A stretch of DNA of 64,000 nucleotides from an uncultured Methanobrevibacter sp. Its GTDB lineage: Archaea > Methanobacteriota > Methanobacteria > Methanobacteriales > Methanobacteriaceae. The notes under the pieces are model-generated. The model saw only the letters and a list, made by a program, of their open reading frames with translations. It did no database searches and was not told the DNA's origin. The position numbers and the translations under genes are program-made. Positions 43,710 to 53,461 of the stretch are shown in pieces (position 1 is the first letter of the stretch; every line of letters starts with the position of its first letter). The DNA lies in NCBI GenBank assembly GCA_902774685.1, contig CACYJH010000008.1, forward strand, positions 1 to 64,000. The letters are read 5' to 3'.

Positions 43710-44385
43710 ATGTCATTTCAAGATAATAAAATGCTAATTATGCCTGCTGTAGACATTAAAAATGGAAAATGCGTACAGCTAGTGCAAGGAGAACCTGGAA
43801 CCGAACAGGTGATAATTGAAAACCCTGAAAAGGTTGCAAGAAAATGGGAAGACTTAGGTGCAGAAGTTGTTCATGTCATCGACCTTGACGGTGCACTTGA
43901 AAGCACAACAAACATTGAAACCATTAAAAAGGTGCTTGATGAAGTAAGCGTTCCCATCCAACTTGGAGGAGGCATAAGAAGCATTGAATATGCAGAGGAA
44001 TTGCTCAACCTTGATATTGATAGATTGATTATTGGAACCATGGGAATCAAGAACCCAGAGACAATAACAAAGCTATCTGATGAATATGGCAGTGAAAGGG
44101 TGATGATTTCCCTTGACAGCAAAGACAATAAGGTTGTCATAAATGGTTGGCAGGAAAAGATTGACAAGTCTGCAACTGAAATAAGCAAAGAATTCCAAGA
44201 TCTTGGTGCAGGAAGCATATTGTTTACAAATGTTGATGTCAGTTGTGTACTCTGGAGGAGTTACAAGCTTGGATGACTTGAAGCAATTGCAAACTACCGG
44301 CGCTAAAGGAGTTGTAATCGGTTCAGCATTATACAAAGACAAAATAAATCTTGTAGACGCTTTGAAATACCAAGACATTAAATAA
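43710..44385 (+). pseudogene. hisA: hisA, disrupted by an out-of-frame internal deletion
   Basis: HisA isomerises ProFAR in histidine synthesis. The first frame gives MPAVDIKNGKCVQLVQGEPG with the catalytic Asp, the QLGGGIRS phosphate loop and VMISLDSKDNK, up to GAGSILFTNVDV near 44240. It then reads unrelated residues to a stop at 44276. The +1-shifted frame resumes exactly at VVYSGGVTSLDDL and runs to a natural end at 44385. Roughly 15-25 codons between NVDV and VVYSGG, including strand/helix 6, are missing and the frame is lost. Start ATG after AAAGGA. Either a real null allele or an assembly fault. Confidence 0.9.
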
Positions 44386-44453
44386 AAACTAAAAATTTAA
44401 AATTTAAAAAATTATTATTCTTATAAATTATTATTTTAAAATGGAGACAAAAT

Positions 44454-44924
44454 ATGAAAGTAATGGCAACAGGAGCATTTGACCTATTGCACCCAGGACA
44501 TGGATTGTATCTTGAAAAGGCAAAGGAATTAGGTGGAGAAGATGCAGTCCTTGTAGTTGTAATAGCAAGAGATTCAACTGTTAAAAAGAAAAAGAGAATT
44601 CCTGTTATTGATGAAAATCAAAGATTAGAAATGATCAAATATCTCAAGCCCGTTGATGAGGCTTATATCGGTTATGATGGAGATATGTTCAAGATTGTAG
44701 AGGAAATTCAACCGGACATAATAGCTATCGGTTCAGATCAAAATCATGATATTGCAAAACTTCAGGAACAGCTTGATAAAAGAGGAATCAAAGCCGTAGC
44801 TAAAAGAGTTAAAGATTACAGAAAAGGAGAACTCGACAGCACCTGTAAGATAATCAATAGAATCAAGCATTCTGAATTGGAAGAGAAAAACTTGGATTGC
44901 ACTAATGTAATCAATGATGAATAA
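44454..44924 (+). CDS. ribL: FAD synthase (archaeal RibL)
   Basis: Transfers AMP from ATP to FMN, making FAD; archaea use this nucleotidyltransferase-family enzyme. The HxGH motif is HPGH in GAFDLLHPGHGLYL (residues 5-18), and the family's second motif ISSS/T is replaced by the C-terminal region KGELDSTCKIINRI, which keeps a cysteine typical of RibL. The length of 156 aa is normal. GGAGA precedes the ATG. It follows hisA by about 70 bp. Confidence 0.9.
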   Translation: MKVMATGAFDLLHPGHGLYLEKAKELGGEDAVLVVVIARDSTVKKKKRIPVIDENQRLEMIKYLKPVDEAYIGYDGDMFKIVEEIQPDIIAIGSDQNHDIAKLQEQLDKRGIKAVAKRVKDYRKGELDSTCKIINRIKHSELEEKNLDCTNVINDE

Positions 44925-44995
44925 AATTAGAATCAAAAGAGAATAGATAAAAAAATCATAATTATAAAAATTAACAATTTGAAAAGGTGTAAAAA

Positions 44996-46012
44996 ATGGT
45001 AAGTGTAGCAATTGTAGGTGGAAGCGGATATACTGGAGGAGAATTGATCAGACTTCTTTCTGCTCATCCAGAAGTTGAAATAGTGGATATAACCTCAAGA
45101 CAGTTTGAGGGAACTCCAGTGCACAAAGTTCACCCACATATTAGAGGAACAGATTTGGTATTTAGAAACAAAAAGCCAAGTGAATTGGATGCAGACATCA
45201 TATTTACAGCAACTCCACATGGAGCTTCAATGAAAATCGTACCGGATTTACTTGATACCGGTGCAAAGGTAATTGACTTAAGTGGAGATTACAGATTCAA
45301 TGACATTGAGGTTTATGAAAAATGGTATGGTCTTGAACATACCTCTGACTTGAAAGGAGTTTTCGGACTTCCTGAAATTCACAGAGAGGAAATCAAAAAG
45401 GCAACCTTGCTTGCAAACCCTGGATGCTTTGTAACTGGAGCTATCCTCTCCGGATACCCATTGTCAAAAGCAAAGCTTGCAGATAGAATGATTTTCGATT
45501 CAAAAACTGGAGTAAGCGGTGCAGGAGTTAATCCGGCTGCAACAACACATTACCCAAACATTGGAGATAACGTAAATCCTTATAAGGTAACCCAACACAG
45601 ACACATGCCTGAAATCCAACAGGAACTTGGTGCATTTTCAGATGTCAAGATTTCATTCACACCTCATTTGGTGCCAGTTATCAGAGGAATTCTTACCACC
45701 AACCATTGTTTCTTGGTTGATGGAGCAGACATCACCAGCGAAGAGGTATTGGACATCTACAAGGAAACCTACAAAGGAGAACCATTCATCCAAATCTTAG
45801 AAGATGGAGAGATTCCACGCTTAAGCAGCGTAAGAGGATCCAACTATGCTCAAATCGGATGCTTTGAAATTGATGAAACCGGAAGATTGGTCATCATTTC
45901 AGCTATTGACAATTTAGTTAAAGGAGCATCAGGCCAAGCTGTTCACAATATGAACATCATGTGCGGATTTGATGAAAAGACTGGTTTGGACTTCTTTGGA
46001 ATGCACCCATAA
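44996..46012 (+). CDS. argC: N-acetyl-gamma-glutamyl-phosphate reductase
   Basis: NADPH-dependent step of arginine synthesis. 338 aa. The nucleotide loop is [18 protein letters not shown] at the N-terminus; the catalytic cysteine is in [14 protein letters not shown] near residue 140-150, and the histidine-bearing block [14 protein letters not shown] follows. AAAAGGTGT precedes the ATG at 44996. Co-directional with hisA and ribL, but spacing of about 70 bp suggests loose coupling. Confidence 0.96.
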   Translation: MVSVAIVGGSGYTGGELIRLLSAHPEVEIVDITSRQFEGTPVHKVHPHIRGTDLVFRNKKPSELDADIIFTATPHGASMKIVPDLLDTGAKVIDLSGDYRFNDIEVYEKWYGLEHTSDLKGVFGLPEIHREEIKKATLLANPGCFVTGAILSGYPLSKAKLADRMIFDSKTGVSGAGVNPAATTHYPNIGDNVNPYKVTQHRHMPEIQQELGAFSDVKISFTPHLVPVIRGILTTNHCFLVDGADITSEEVLDIYKETYKGEPFIQILEDGEIPRLSSVRGSNYAQIGCFEIDETGRLVIISAIDNLVKGASGQAVHNMNIMCGFDEKTGLDFFGMHP

Positions 46013-46114
46013 GAGTTCAATTAAACTTAACTATTAGGAAATAACTATTTAGATATTCCTTAGGGAAATATTTAAATAGATTATTTTTTATAAAATAGTT
46101 CAAGGGGAGAAAAT

Positions 46115-46600
46115 ATGGAAAGAATAATCTTATACTATTCAGATGGCGGAAAAACAAAAGTGGTTGCAGAAACACTTGCACTTAATTTTAAATGCGATAT
46201 CTGTCAAATCAGGGATTTGAAGAAACGTGAAGGATTTAGAAACAGATTAAGCTCTACTATTGATGCATTTAGAGAAAATAAGACAGAAATTTATCCTCCT
46301 ACCCTTGATCTTGAAGAATATGATACAGTATATATCGGCACCCCAATTTGGGCAAGCAACCCCACCCCCGCAATCATTACATTAATTGACAGATGCGACT
46401 TACGTGGAAAGGATGTGGTATTGTTCACTACAAGCAATTCCAATGGGGAAGGTGCACTTGAAAAGATGGAAATGAAGATTAGGGCAAGAGGTGCAAGGGT
46501 AGTTCAGCAGTTTAACTTAAATACTGACAATAAAAGCCCTGCAAGAATCCAAAAGGATACTGAAGCATTGATAGTGACTAAGGATTTATATTTATACTAA
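46115..46600 (+). CDS. Flavodoxin-like protein
   Basis: 161 aa, flavodoxin fold. The FMN phosphate loop is ILYYSDGGKTKVVAETLA (about 4-21), and the flavin-flanking loops are IGTPIWASNPTPAI (about 73-86) and FTTSNSNGEG. This type lacks the strongly acidic surface of classic flavodoxin and resembles stand-alone flavodoxins of methanogens, possibly an electron carrier. CAAGGGGAG precedes the ATG. Confidence 0.85.
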   Translation: MERIILYYSDGGKTKVVAETLALNFKCDICQIRDLKKREGFRNRLSSTIDAFRENKTEIYPPTLDLEEYDTVYIGTPIWASNPTPAIITLIDRCDLRGKDVVLFTTSNSNGEGALEKMEMKIRARGARVVQQFNLNTDNKSPARIQKDTEALIVTKDLYLY

Positions 46601-46852
46601 ATATATTCCTTGTTATCTTTTCTATATATTTACTTTTTTTAAAAATAATACTTATCTCATCAAAACAGCTATTTTTTTAATAACTTTATAAGAATTTTTC
46701 TTGATTAATCCAATTTTAAAATCAAATTTAAGGAAACTATTTAATAATATAAATAAGATAATTATTAATGTATAATTTTTATTAACATATTTTATAATAA
46801 TTATTATCAAATTATTTCAAAACGAATTAAGTTTAATGGGTGCAAAAGAAAA

Positions 46853-47986
46853 ATGTTAGAAAAAATGATGGAAAATCACAAAATCTTAATTGCTATTCCA
46901 ATTATTCTTGCACTTTTATCATTAGTTCTTATAGGTGTTAACGGCTTGGAACAAGGTGTTGACCTAAAAGGAGGTTCACAAGCAGAATTACAATTATTAG
47001 GTTCTGTCACTCCAACTGAATTAGAGCAAACCCTTGATGCCAAATTAAACACAAACAATATAAAAGTAACAAATAATGGAAACAATAAGGTTACTGTTGA
47101 ATTGGAAAATAATATTAATTCAAGTACATTTACAAGCGCCATAAACGGAAAGGCGAAAGTGATCAGCTATAATGAAATTGGTCCTGTTTTAAGTGAAGAG
47201 GCAATGGGACAAATTTATGTTGCTATGATCTTTGCGTTCCTATTTATGGCAGTTACCGTATTTATTGTATTTAGAGAACCTGTACCATCTGTAGCAATCA
47301 TACTTGCAGCATTATGTGATATACTTATCGCTCTTGGTGGAATGTCTATCTTTAAGATTCCACTGTCAATTGCATCTGTCGGTGCATTGCTAATGCTTAT
47401 TGGGTACAGTGTAGATACAGATATTCTTCTTACCACAAGACTTTTAAAAAGAAGAGAAGGAACTGTAGAAAGCAGAGCTAAAAATGCTATGTACACCGGT
47501 TTGACCATGTCCCTTGCGGCAATAGCTGCAATGGGTGTCTTATTTGTAGTTACTAAACTCATCATGCCTGAAGCAACTACATTAAGTAACATTTCTGCAG
47601 TATTGGTAATCGGATTAATTGGGGATATCCTTTCCACTTGGTTAATGAACTTAGGAATCCTTAAGACTTATATCGATTGGAGACAATCCAAAAAGCAAGA
47701 CAAATACAATATAAGTCCATCTGCAACAAATTCCAAATCTTCTGACAACACTAAGGAATCAGATGAAACTTCAGAGAAAAAATCCAAATTAAGCTTTAAA
47801 GACAAATTGAAGAAGAAAACTGAAGTTGAAGATGATGAGGTAATGAATAAGATTGAAGAGGAATTGGAAAAGATTGACAATATGGAAGAATCTTCACCAG
47901 CTCCTAAAAAGTCTAAGAATAAGAAATCCGGTAAGAAAGTTAACAAACGTAAAGCTAAAAAACAAAAAGGAAAAGGAGGCAAATAA
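46853..47986 (+). CDS. secF: Protein-export membrane protein SecF
   Basis: Part of the SecDF complex that assists translocation through SecYEG at the membrane. One N-terminal helix (12-30), DLKGGSQAEL near 38-47, a short external domain, then five helices with the SecF blocks SVGALLMLIGYSVDTDILLTTR and RAKNAMYTGLTMSL. Residues from about 277 to 377 form a Lys/Ser/Glu-rich cytoplasmic tail ending KKQKGKGGK. The tail is long for SecF. Its end carries the GGAGG that serves secD, so the genes are coupled. Confidence 0.93.
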   Translation: MLEKMMENHKILIAIPIILALLSLVLIGVNGLEQGVDLKGGSQAELQLLGSVTPTELEQTLDAKLNTNNIKVTNNGNNKVTVELENNINSSTFTSAINGKAKVISYNEIGPVLSEEAMGQIYVAMIFAFLFMAVTVFIVFREPVPSVAIILAALCDILIALGGMSIFKIPLSIASVGALLMLIGYSVDTDILLTTRLLKRREGTVESRAKNAMYTGLTMSLAAIAAMGVLFVVTKLIMPEATTLSNISAVLVIGLIGDILSTWLMNLGILKTYIDWRQSKKQDKYNISPSATNSKSSDNTKESDETSEKKSKLSFKDKLKKKTEVEDDEVMNKIEEELEKIDNMEESSPAPKKSKNKKSGKKVNKRKAKKQKGKGGK

Positions 47987-47988
47987 TT

Positions 47989-49212
47989 ATGGCAAGCGAT
48001 TTATCAAAATTCTTTAAAGATAGACAAGTAATTATCCTCTTAATATTCCTTATAATCAGTATTTTAAGTATCAGTCTACTTGGTGTTGAACAAGGACTTG
48101 ACCTAAAAGGTGGTTCCTCAATCCAATTGGAATTGGAACATCCTGTTAACGACACTACCATGAAAATTGTAACCTCTGTTTTAGATAAAAGGCTTAACCT
48201 TTATGGTGTAAGTGATGTAAAGGTCAGATCCAGTGGAGACAAAATGGTTATAGTTGAAATGGCTGGAAAGACACCTGAAGAGGTAGAACGGCTGATTGGA
48301 AATCCAGGTATCTTTGAAGCTAAAATAGACAATAAGACTGTTCTTGTAGGAAGTGATGTCGCTTCAGTTGATGCTCCTATAGTTGGAGAGTCTGGAGAAT
48401 GGCATGTACCATTTACACTGACAACCGAGGGAGCTAAGAAGTTTGCAGAACTTGCAAAAGGAAAAGGTGGACATGAAGTTGTAATGTACCTTGATGGAAA
48501 ACAGATTGATGACCATCCGCCAGCATTATCTGAAGGATTGGCAAGTGGAGAACCTGTAGCAGAAGTTGAAGTGACAGGTGGTGCAGATGATGTGGATGCA
48601 GCAAAAGAGGAATCCAACACTGTATTTACAGTTTTGAAAACCGGTTCCTTGCCAGTTAAGATTCATACTGTCGGTTCCAATACAGTTTCACCTGAATTAG
48701 GTCAACAATTCGCACAAGGTGCTTTGATTGCAGGATTACTTGCAATTTTAGCTATTTCCGTTGTTGTATACATTAGATACAGAAGAGCTTTCTTGGCAAT
48801 CCCAATATTGATTACTACATTATCTGAGATTATAATCATCTTAGGTGTGGCTTCAATTATCCATTGGAATATAGACTTAGCAGCAATTGCTGGTTTAATC
48901 GCATCTGTAGGTACTGGGGTAGACGACCAGATCATCATTACAGATGAGGTATTGCACCACGATGATGAAAACACAAGACACAGAAGAACAAGAACCCAAA
49001 TGAACGTTAAAAATGCATTGTTCATTATCTTTGCATCTGCAGGAACTTTAATAGCTGCAATGTTACCTCTTGCTTATGTTGGATTTGCAAGAGGAAGTAG
49101 TGGTATCGGTACCATCGCAGGTTTCGCATTCACTACAATCATAGGGGTTTTAATTGGTGTATTCATTACCAGACCAGCTTATGCTAAATTTATTGAAATC
49201 TTTGTTTCATAA
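47989..49212 (+). CDS. secD: Protein-export membrane protein SecD
   Basis: Partner of SecF. 407 aa. N-terminal helix, DLKGGSSIQLELEH (about 41-54), external P1-like domain with VEMAGKTPEEVERLIGNPGIFEA, then five helices with LAAIAGLIASVGTGVDDQIII and FIIFASAGTLIAAMLPLAYVG. It starts 2 nt after the secF stop, a true operon. A hairpin plus T run follows at 49248. Confidence 0.95.
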   Translation: MASDLSKFFKDRQVIILLIFLIISILSISLLGVEQGLDLKGGSSIQLELEHPVNDTTMKIVTSVLDKRLNLYGVSDVKVRSSGDKMVIVEMAGKTPEEVERLIGNPGIFEAKIDNKTVLVGSDVASVDAPIVGESGEWHVPFTLTTEGAKKFAELAKGKGGHEVVMYLDGKQIDDHPPALSEGLASGEPVAEVEVTGGADDVDAAKEESNTVFTVLKTGSLPVKIHTVGSNTVSPELGQQFAQGALIAGLLAILAISVVVYIRYRRAFLAIPILITTLSEIIIILGVASIIHWNIDLAAIAGLIASVGTGVDDQIIITDEVLHHDDENTRHRRTRTQMNVKNALFIIFASAGTLIAAMLPLAYVGFARGSSGIGTIAGFAFTTIIGVLIGVFITRPAYAKFIEIFVS

Positions 49213-49247
49213 ATTAAAATAAAATTAAACAATTTAAAACTACTTAA

Positions 49248-49286
49248 AAAGAATAATTTCAATTATTCTTTCTTTTTTTATTTTTC
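49248..49286 (+). terminator. Hairpin terminator of secFD
   Basis: AAAGAATAATT pairs with AATTATTCTTT around a 2-nt loop (49248-49271), followed by CTTTTTTTATTTTT. It lies 36 nt after the secD stop. Confidence 0.75.
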
Positions 49287-49296
49287 TACTTATTTT

Positions 49297-49350
49297 ATTT
49301 AATCTATTTAATCTATTTAATCTATTTATCCTATTTATCCTATTTATTCT
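49297..49350 (+). repeat. 9-bp tandem repeat after secD
   Basis: Six units with an exact 9-bp period: ATTTAATCT three times, ATTTATCCT twice, ATTTATTCT once. They lie just past the secFD terminator in the 309-bp gap before the GMC gene, which otherwise holds only that gene's promoter. Confidence 0.8.
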
Positions 49351-49521
49351 ATTTTTTAAAAACTATTAAAACCATAATAGAAATATAACAATTGTTAATT
49401 ATTTATATGATAAAATCAAATATTAAAATGAAGGGATTGAACTAGTTTTAAAATTTAATTACAAATAATTAATTAAATGATAAAACAAATATATTTAATA
49501 AAAAAATAACGGAGATAAAAA

Positions 49522-50763
49522 ATGGTTATAGTTATAGGTACAGGTGCTGGAGGTTCATTAATAGCTATGGAACTTGCAAAAGCAAATATTCCAGTTACCA
49601 TCATAGAAAGGGGACCATACATAAAAAGCAAGGACTCCTTTGAATATTATGACATGAAATACTACGACAAGCGTTTGAAAAATACAAACAGCATCGATTT
49701 ATTGAAGACCACATGTATTGGAGGATCCACTATCGTAGCTGCAGGAAATGGTGTAAGGTTACTTGAAGATGAATTCAAGGAACTTGGAATAGACATATCT
49801 GCAGAATATGACAAAATCGAAGAATTGGTTGGAATTCATCAAATGGATGATGAGCATATCGGAAAGGGAACACAACTCTTTATAGACTGTGCAAATGAAT
49901 TGGGATTTGAAGCAATCAGAATGCCAAAATTCATCAGGGATGAGGATTGCAAACCTTGTGGTAAATGTTCATTCGGATGTCCAAGAGATGCCAAATGGAG
50001 TGGAAAGGACTTTGTTGACATTGCAATAGAAAATGGTGCAGACTTAATCACTGATGCAGAAGTAACTAAAGTCATCTTCTCTGATAAAAAAATAAGCGGT
50101 GTTGAATACATTAAGGACAACATGACACAAACCATTGATTCCGATTTGGTAATCCTTTGTGCAGGAGCTGTCGATACTGCAGTAATCCTTCAAAAATCAG
50201 GAATTGATGCAGGAAACAAGCTCTTCTTTGACCCATTTGTAAGTGTTGGAGGATATTTGAAGGACATTAACTTCAATAGTGAAGTTCAGATGAATGGACT
50301 TGCTATAGGAAAAGAATACATTCTTGCACCTCATTTCTCATCATTTATCGCCAAATACATCAAGGAATCAAATCCAGATGTTGAAGATAAGGATATCTTA
50401 AGCATTATGGTTAAAGTTGAAGATGATATGGTAGGTACTGTTGATGCGGATGGAAACGTATTCAAATTCAATACCATCGATGACATCAGAAGATTGGCGC
50501 AAGGCTGTGCAGCAGCAAGTTCCATACTTGAGAAGGCCGGTGTTGATCCAACAACCATGACCTCCACTATATTCAGAGGGGCACACCCTGGAGGAACAGC
50601 GGCAATCGGAGATGTAGTTGACAATAACTTAAAAACAGAAATAGACGGTCTGTATCTGGGGGATGCAAGTGTAATTCCAATGTCTCCTGGAAAACCACCA
50701 ATTTTATTAATCTTAGCATTGGCCTTAAGATTAGCTAATCATTTAATTGAAGAAGTTATTTAA
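49522..50763 (+). CDS. GMC-type flavoprotein oxidoreductase with ferredoxin-like cysteine cluster
   Basis: 413-aa FAD protein. The dinucleotide-binding fold is at the start (VIVIGTGAGGSLIAMELAKA, with ER at 29-30). GGSTIVAAGNGVRL near 67-80 and the C-terminal HPGGTAAIGDVVD and GLYLGDASVIPMSPGKPP are GMC-oxidoreductase blocks. An insert at 143-153 has Cys143, Cys146, Cys149 and Cys153 (CKPCGKCSFGC), the spacing of a 4Fe-4S ferredoxin site. Substrate unknown; an alcohol or hydroxyl-bearing lipid or sugar is typical of the fold. CGGAGATAAA precedes the ATG. Confidence 0.8.
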   Translation: MVIVIGTGAGGSLIAMELAKANIPVTIIERGPYIKSKDSFEYYDMKYYDKRLKNTNSIDLLKTTCIGGSTIVAAGNGVRLLEDEFKELGIDISAEYDKIEELVGIHQMDDEHIGKGTQLFIDCANELGFEAIRMPKFIRDEDCKPCGKCSFGCPRDAKWSGKDFVDIAIENGADLITDAEVTKVIFSDKKISGVEYIKDNMTQTIDSDLVILCAGAVDTAVILQKSGIDAGNKLFFDPFVSVGGYLKDINFNSEVQMNGLAIGKEYILAPHFSSFIAKYIKESNPDVEDKDILSIMVKVEDDMVGTVDADGNVFKFNTIDDIRRLAQGCAAASSILEKAGVDPTTMTSTIFRGAHPGGTAAIGDVVDNNLKTEIDGLYLGDASVIPMSPGKPPILLILALALRLANHLIEEVI

Positions 50764-50780
50764 CTTCTTTTTTCTTTTTT

Positions 50781-50868
50781 TATAACTATGACAAAAAAAT
50801 AGATTTAATTGATTATTTCTTTTTTTATAAATATGACAAAAAATAGTTTAAATAGATTTATTCTTTTT
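50781..50868. repeat. 45-bp imperfect direct repeat between convergent genes
   Basis: Two diverged copies about 45 bp apart share CTTTTTTTATAA, TATGACAAAAAA and ATAGATTTA (from about 50772 and 50817), with a third oligo-T block at the end. They lie between the GMC and EamA genes and probably supply end signals on the plus strand. Confidence 0.5.
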
Positions 50869-51297
50869 TTAACCCATATTGATTAAAAACAAGCCTACAC
50901 AACAAACTAAAATTCCCATCACCTGCTTTAATGAAATGTTCTCGCCATATAGAATGACACCAACAAATATCAGCACTATTGCCAATCCAATATTTGCAAC
51001 AAGTGATGCAGAACTTACTTTCCAACCTGCACGGTATGCAAAAATGTAAGCTAATTCCAATCCTACAATAGCCATTCCCAATACTACAGAAGTCCAGTTT
51101 ACACGGGACAATTCAGTTAAGACATTTTCAGGTTTGACAAGAAAAACAAAAATAAGAGCTGTCAAGATAGTTGCTACAGCATATGTTATCATCAATGTGC
51201 CAAATGCATTTACATTGCCGGGAGTTGATTTGGTACAAATATTATAAACAGTATTAGATAATATAACCAACAAGATAGGCCAAATCATTTCCCACAT
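50869..51297 (-). CDS. EamA-type small transporter (half-size DMT protein)
   Basis: 142 aa with five hydrophobic helices. It is one EamA unit (WPILLVILSNTVYNICTK at the start, then VVLGMAIVGLELAYIFAYRAGW and the end block LKQVMGILVCCVGLFLIN), where full-size transporters have two. It must act as a dimer, like small multidrug or EamA half transporters. Substrate unknown. AAAGGTTG precedes the ATG at 51297. Confidence 0.82.
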   Translation of the reverse strand: MWEMIWPILLVILSNTVYNICTKSTPGNVNAFGTLMITYAVATILTALIFVFLVKPENVLTELSRVNWTSVVLGMAIVGLELAYIFAYRAGWKVSSASLVANIGLAIVLIFVGVILYGENISLKQVMGILVCCVGLFLINMG

Positions 51298-51408
51298 AAT
51301 CTTACAACCTTTAAAAACATTAAATCAATTAATAAAAAAAAATTAGAAAAAATAATCTAAAAAATTAATTAGAATAATTAAAAAACTAGATAAAAAGTTA
51401 AAAACCAT

Positions 51409-51867
51409 TTAAAATTGTTTTGAAATTTCATCAGCTTGAACTAATCTTTCGCAATAATGACATCTGAGAGTAATAGGATCAGATTCAACCAAATAAAATT
51501 TGCTTTCAATAGGCTCATCAGTATTTGATATGCATTTAGGGTTAGTGCACTTTACAATTCCATTCAACACTTCCACAGACTCCACTTTCTTTTTAGAGAC
51601 TATTTCATAATCTCTAATAATGTTTATGGTTGCATGAGGAGCAATCAATGAAATCTTATCTATTTCACTATGTTCCACTTCCCTATTTTCAATCTTAACT
51701 ATGTCTTTAAAACCTAATTTAGAAGGAACATTCATTGCAAGGGTAACATTAATTCCTTCCTTTGGAAGACCCAATATCTTCAATACCTGAAGTGCCTTAT
51801 TGGCTTGAATATGGTCAATCACAGTACCATTTTCAATAGGTTTAACTTTTAACTCATGTTTAGTCAT
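51409..51867 (-). CDS. pyrI: Aspartate carbamoyltransferase regulatory subunit
   Basis: Regulatory chain that binds nucleotides and confers allosteric control on PyrB in pyrimidine synthesis. 152 aa. The N-terminal allosteric domain has [15 protein letters not shown] and [17 protein letters not shown]. The C-terminal zinc domain has four cysteines in the pattern CTNPKC and CHYC. The ATG at 51867 lacks a clear ribosome-binding motif. pyrB is not in the window. Divergent from tldD. Confidence 0.95.
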   Translation of the reverse strand: MTKHELKVKPIENGTVIDHIQANKALQVLKILGLPKEGINVTLAMNVPSKLGFKDIVKIENREVEHSEIDKISLIAPHATINIIRDYEIVSKKKVESVEVLNGIVKCTNPKCISNTDEPIESKFYLVESDPITLRCHYCERLVQADEISKQF

Positions 51868-52006
51868 GATTAATTATATCTTTTAAATTTTATTTATAAT
51901 TTATTATTAAACATTTAATTAATAAATAGTTATATCTATTAAAAACAATATACTAATAAATGTATAAACTTTAAAAGTAAATTTAATTAAAAAAAGGAGT
52001 CTTAAA

Positions 52007-53377
52007 ATGGAAGCACATATAGACTTATTTAAAAAAATATTAACTAAAATCGAAGATAAGGTGGATTATGCAGACATAAGAGCAGGTAGTGGAAACAATA
52101 CAGGCATAATCATGAAAGACAACCAAATTCAGGAAATCAACACAGGCATGTCCACCGTTGCAAGAATAAGGGTTTTAAACAATGGAGCATGGGGATTTGC
52201 TTCAACAAATGACTTTTCAAAACTAGAGGAAATTACAGAAAAGGCAATTAAGATATCAAACTCACTTACTGGAGACATTGAACTTGCAGAATGTGAAATC
52301 ATAGAGGATGAAGTCAAAACAGATAGAAAAATAGCTGCAAGTGATGTTACAATTGAAGATAAAAAGGAACTTATTCAAGAAGTGAACAAGGCAAGCAATG
52401 TCGGAAAAGTGGTAAGTACAACAGTAAGCTATTCCGATGGCGAAAGCAACAGTGCATTTGTAAGCACTGAAGGAAGCGAAATACTTATAGATAGTTCAAG
52501 AGTGGTTCTTTCATTGAATGCAGTTGCTTCAAACGGTGAACTTATTCAATTTAACCATGGAAGCTTAGGTGGAGTGAAAGGTTTTGAAGTACTTGAAGAT
52601 GCAGACATCGAATCATTTGGAAGAAAGATCGGTGAAAAGGCAACTGAACTTTTAGATGCAAAACCTGCACCATCTGGAAGATTCCCAATTGTAGCTGACA
52701 ACAACCTCACAGGAGTGTTTATCCACGAAGCAGTAGGACATGCTGTGGAAGCGGACCTCGTATTGCAGGACGACTCAATATTGCATGACCAAATGAATAA
52801 GAAAATCGGATCAGACATCGTCAACATCTATGATGACTCAAGCTATAAGGAAGGATTCGGATATTATCCTTATGATGTTGAAGGAGTCAAAACCAGAAAG
52901 AACCAGCTTGTTAAAAATGGAGAGTTAGTGTCATTCCTAAGCTCCAGAGAAAGTGCAGGCAAATTGGACATTCCGCTTACTGGAAATGCAAGGTCATCAA
53001 TAAGTGACCAACCTATTGTAAGAATGAGCAACACATTCCTCGAACCTGGAGACTTAAGTTTTGAAGAATTGATAGAAGACATCAAGGATGGAATCTATCT
53101 TAAAGGTTCAAGAGGAGGACAAGTTGATACAGGAAAAGGAATTTTCCAGTTCAATGCAACTGAAGCATACAAGATTGAAAATGGTGAACTTAAGGATCAT
53201 TTCAGAGATGTATCATTATCTGGTAATATTCTTGAAACACTTAATGGTGTTGATGGAATAGGCTCCGACTTCAAGCTTAGTGTAGGTTACTGTGGTAAAG
53301 GTGGACAAACTGCACCAGTCGGTGATGGAGGACCACACACCAGAATTTTGAATGCTATAGTAGGTGGAAGCAACTAA
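52007..53377 (+). CDS. tldD: TldD-family metalloprotease
   Basis: 456 aa, TldD/PmbA family. The zinc motif HExxxH is HEAVGH in GVFIHEAVGHAVEADLV near residue 243-259, placing it with the catalytic TldD branch. N-terminal domain blocks such as QIQEINTGMSTVARIRVL and the C-terminal RGGQVDTGKGIFQFN agree. The pair degrades flexible peptides in the cytosol. Its PmbA/TldE partner is not adjacent. GGAGTC precedes the ATG. Confidence 0.92.
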   Translation: MEAHIDLFKKILTKIEDKVDYADIRAGSGNNTGIIMKDNQIQEINTGMSTVARIRVLNNGAWGFASTNDFSKLEEITEKAIKISNSLTGDIELAECEIIEDEVKTDRKIAASDVTIEDKKELIQEVNKASNVGKVVSTTVSYSDGESNSAFVSTEGSEILIDSSRVVLSLNAVASNGELIQFNHGSLGGVKGFEVLEDADIESFGRKIGEKATELLDAKPAPSGRFPIVADNNLTGVFIHEAVGHAVEADLVLQDDSILHDQMNKKIGSDIVNIYDDSSYKEGFGYYPYDVEGVKTRKNQLVKNGELVSFLSSRESAGKLDIPLTGNARSSISDQPIVRMSNTFLEPGDLSFEELIEDIKDGIYLKGSRGGQVDTGKGIFQFNATEAYKIENGELKDHFRDVSLSGNILETLNGVDGIGSDFKLSVGYCGKGGQTAPVGDGGPHTRILNAIVGGSN

Positions 53378-53461
53378 TATTTATAAAAATTAATTTTATA
53401 TTAATTTCATTATACTATTCATTTAATTGAAGCTATATTCAAAATAAACGATTGGATATGA

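Noticed and set aside
43710-44385. Programmed frameshifting as the explanation for hisA
   Set aside because: The missing codons between the two frames mean that a ribosomal shift alone would not restore a complete enzyme, and no slippery site is evident.
47215-47637. Long minus-strand frame opposite secF
   Set aside because: Shadow of the secF reading frame; composition follows the complement of its membrane helices.
48201-48620. Long minus-strand frame opposite secD
   Set aside because: Shadow of secD; Ser/Thr/Pro-rich artefact with no ribosome-binding site.
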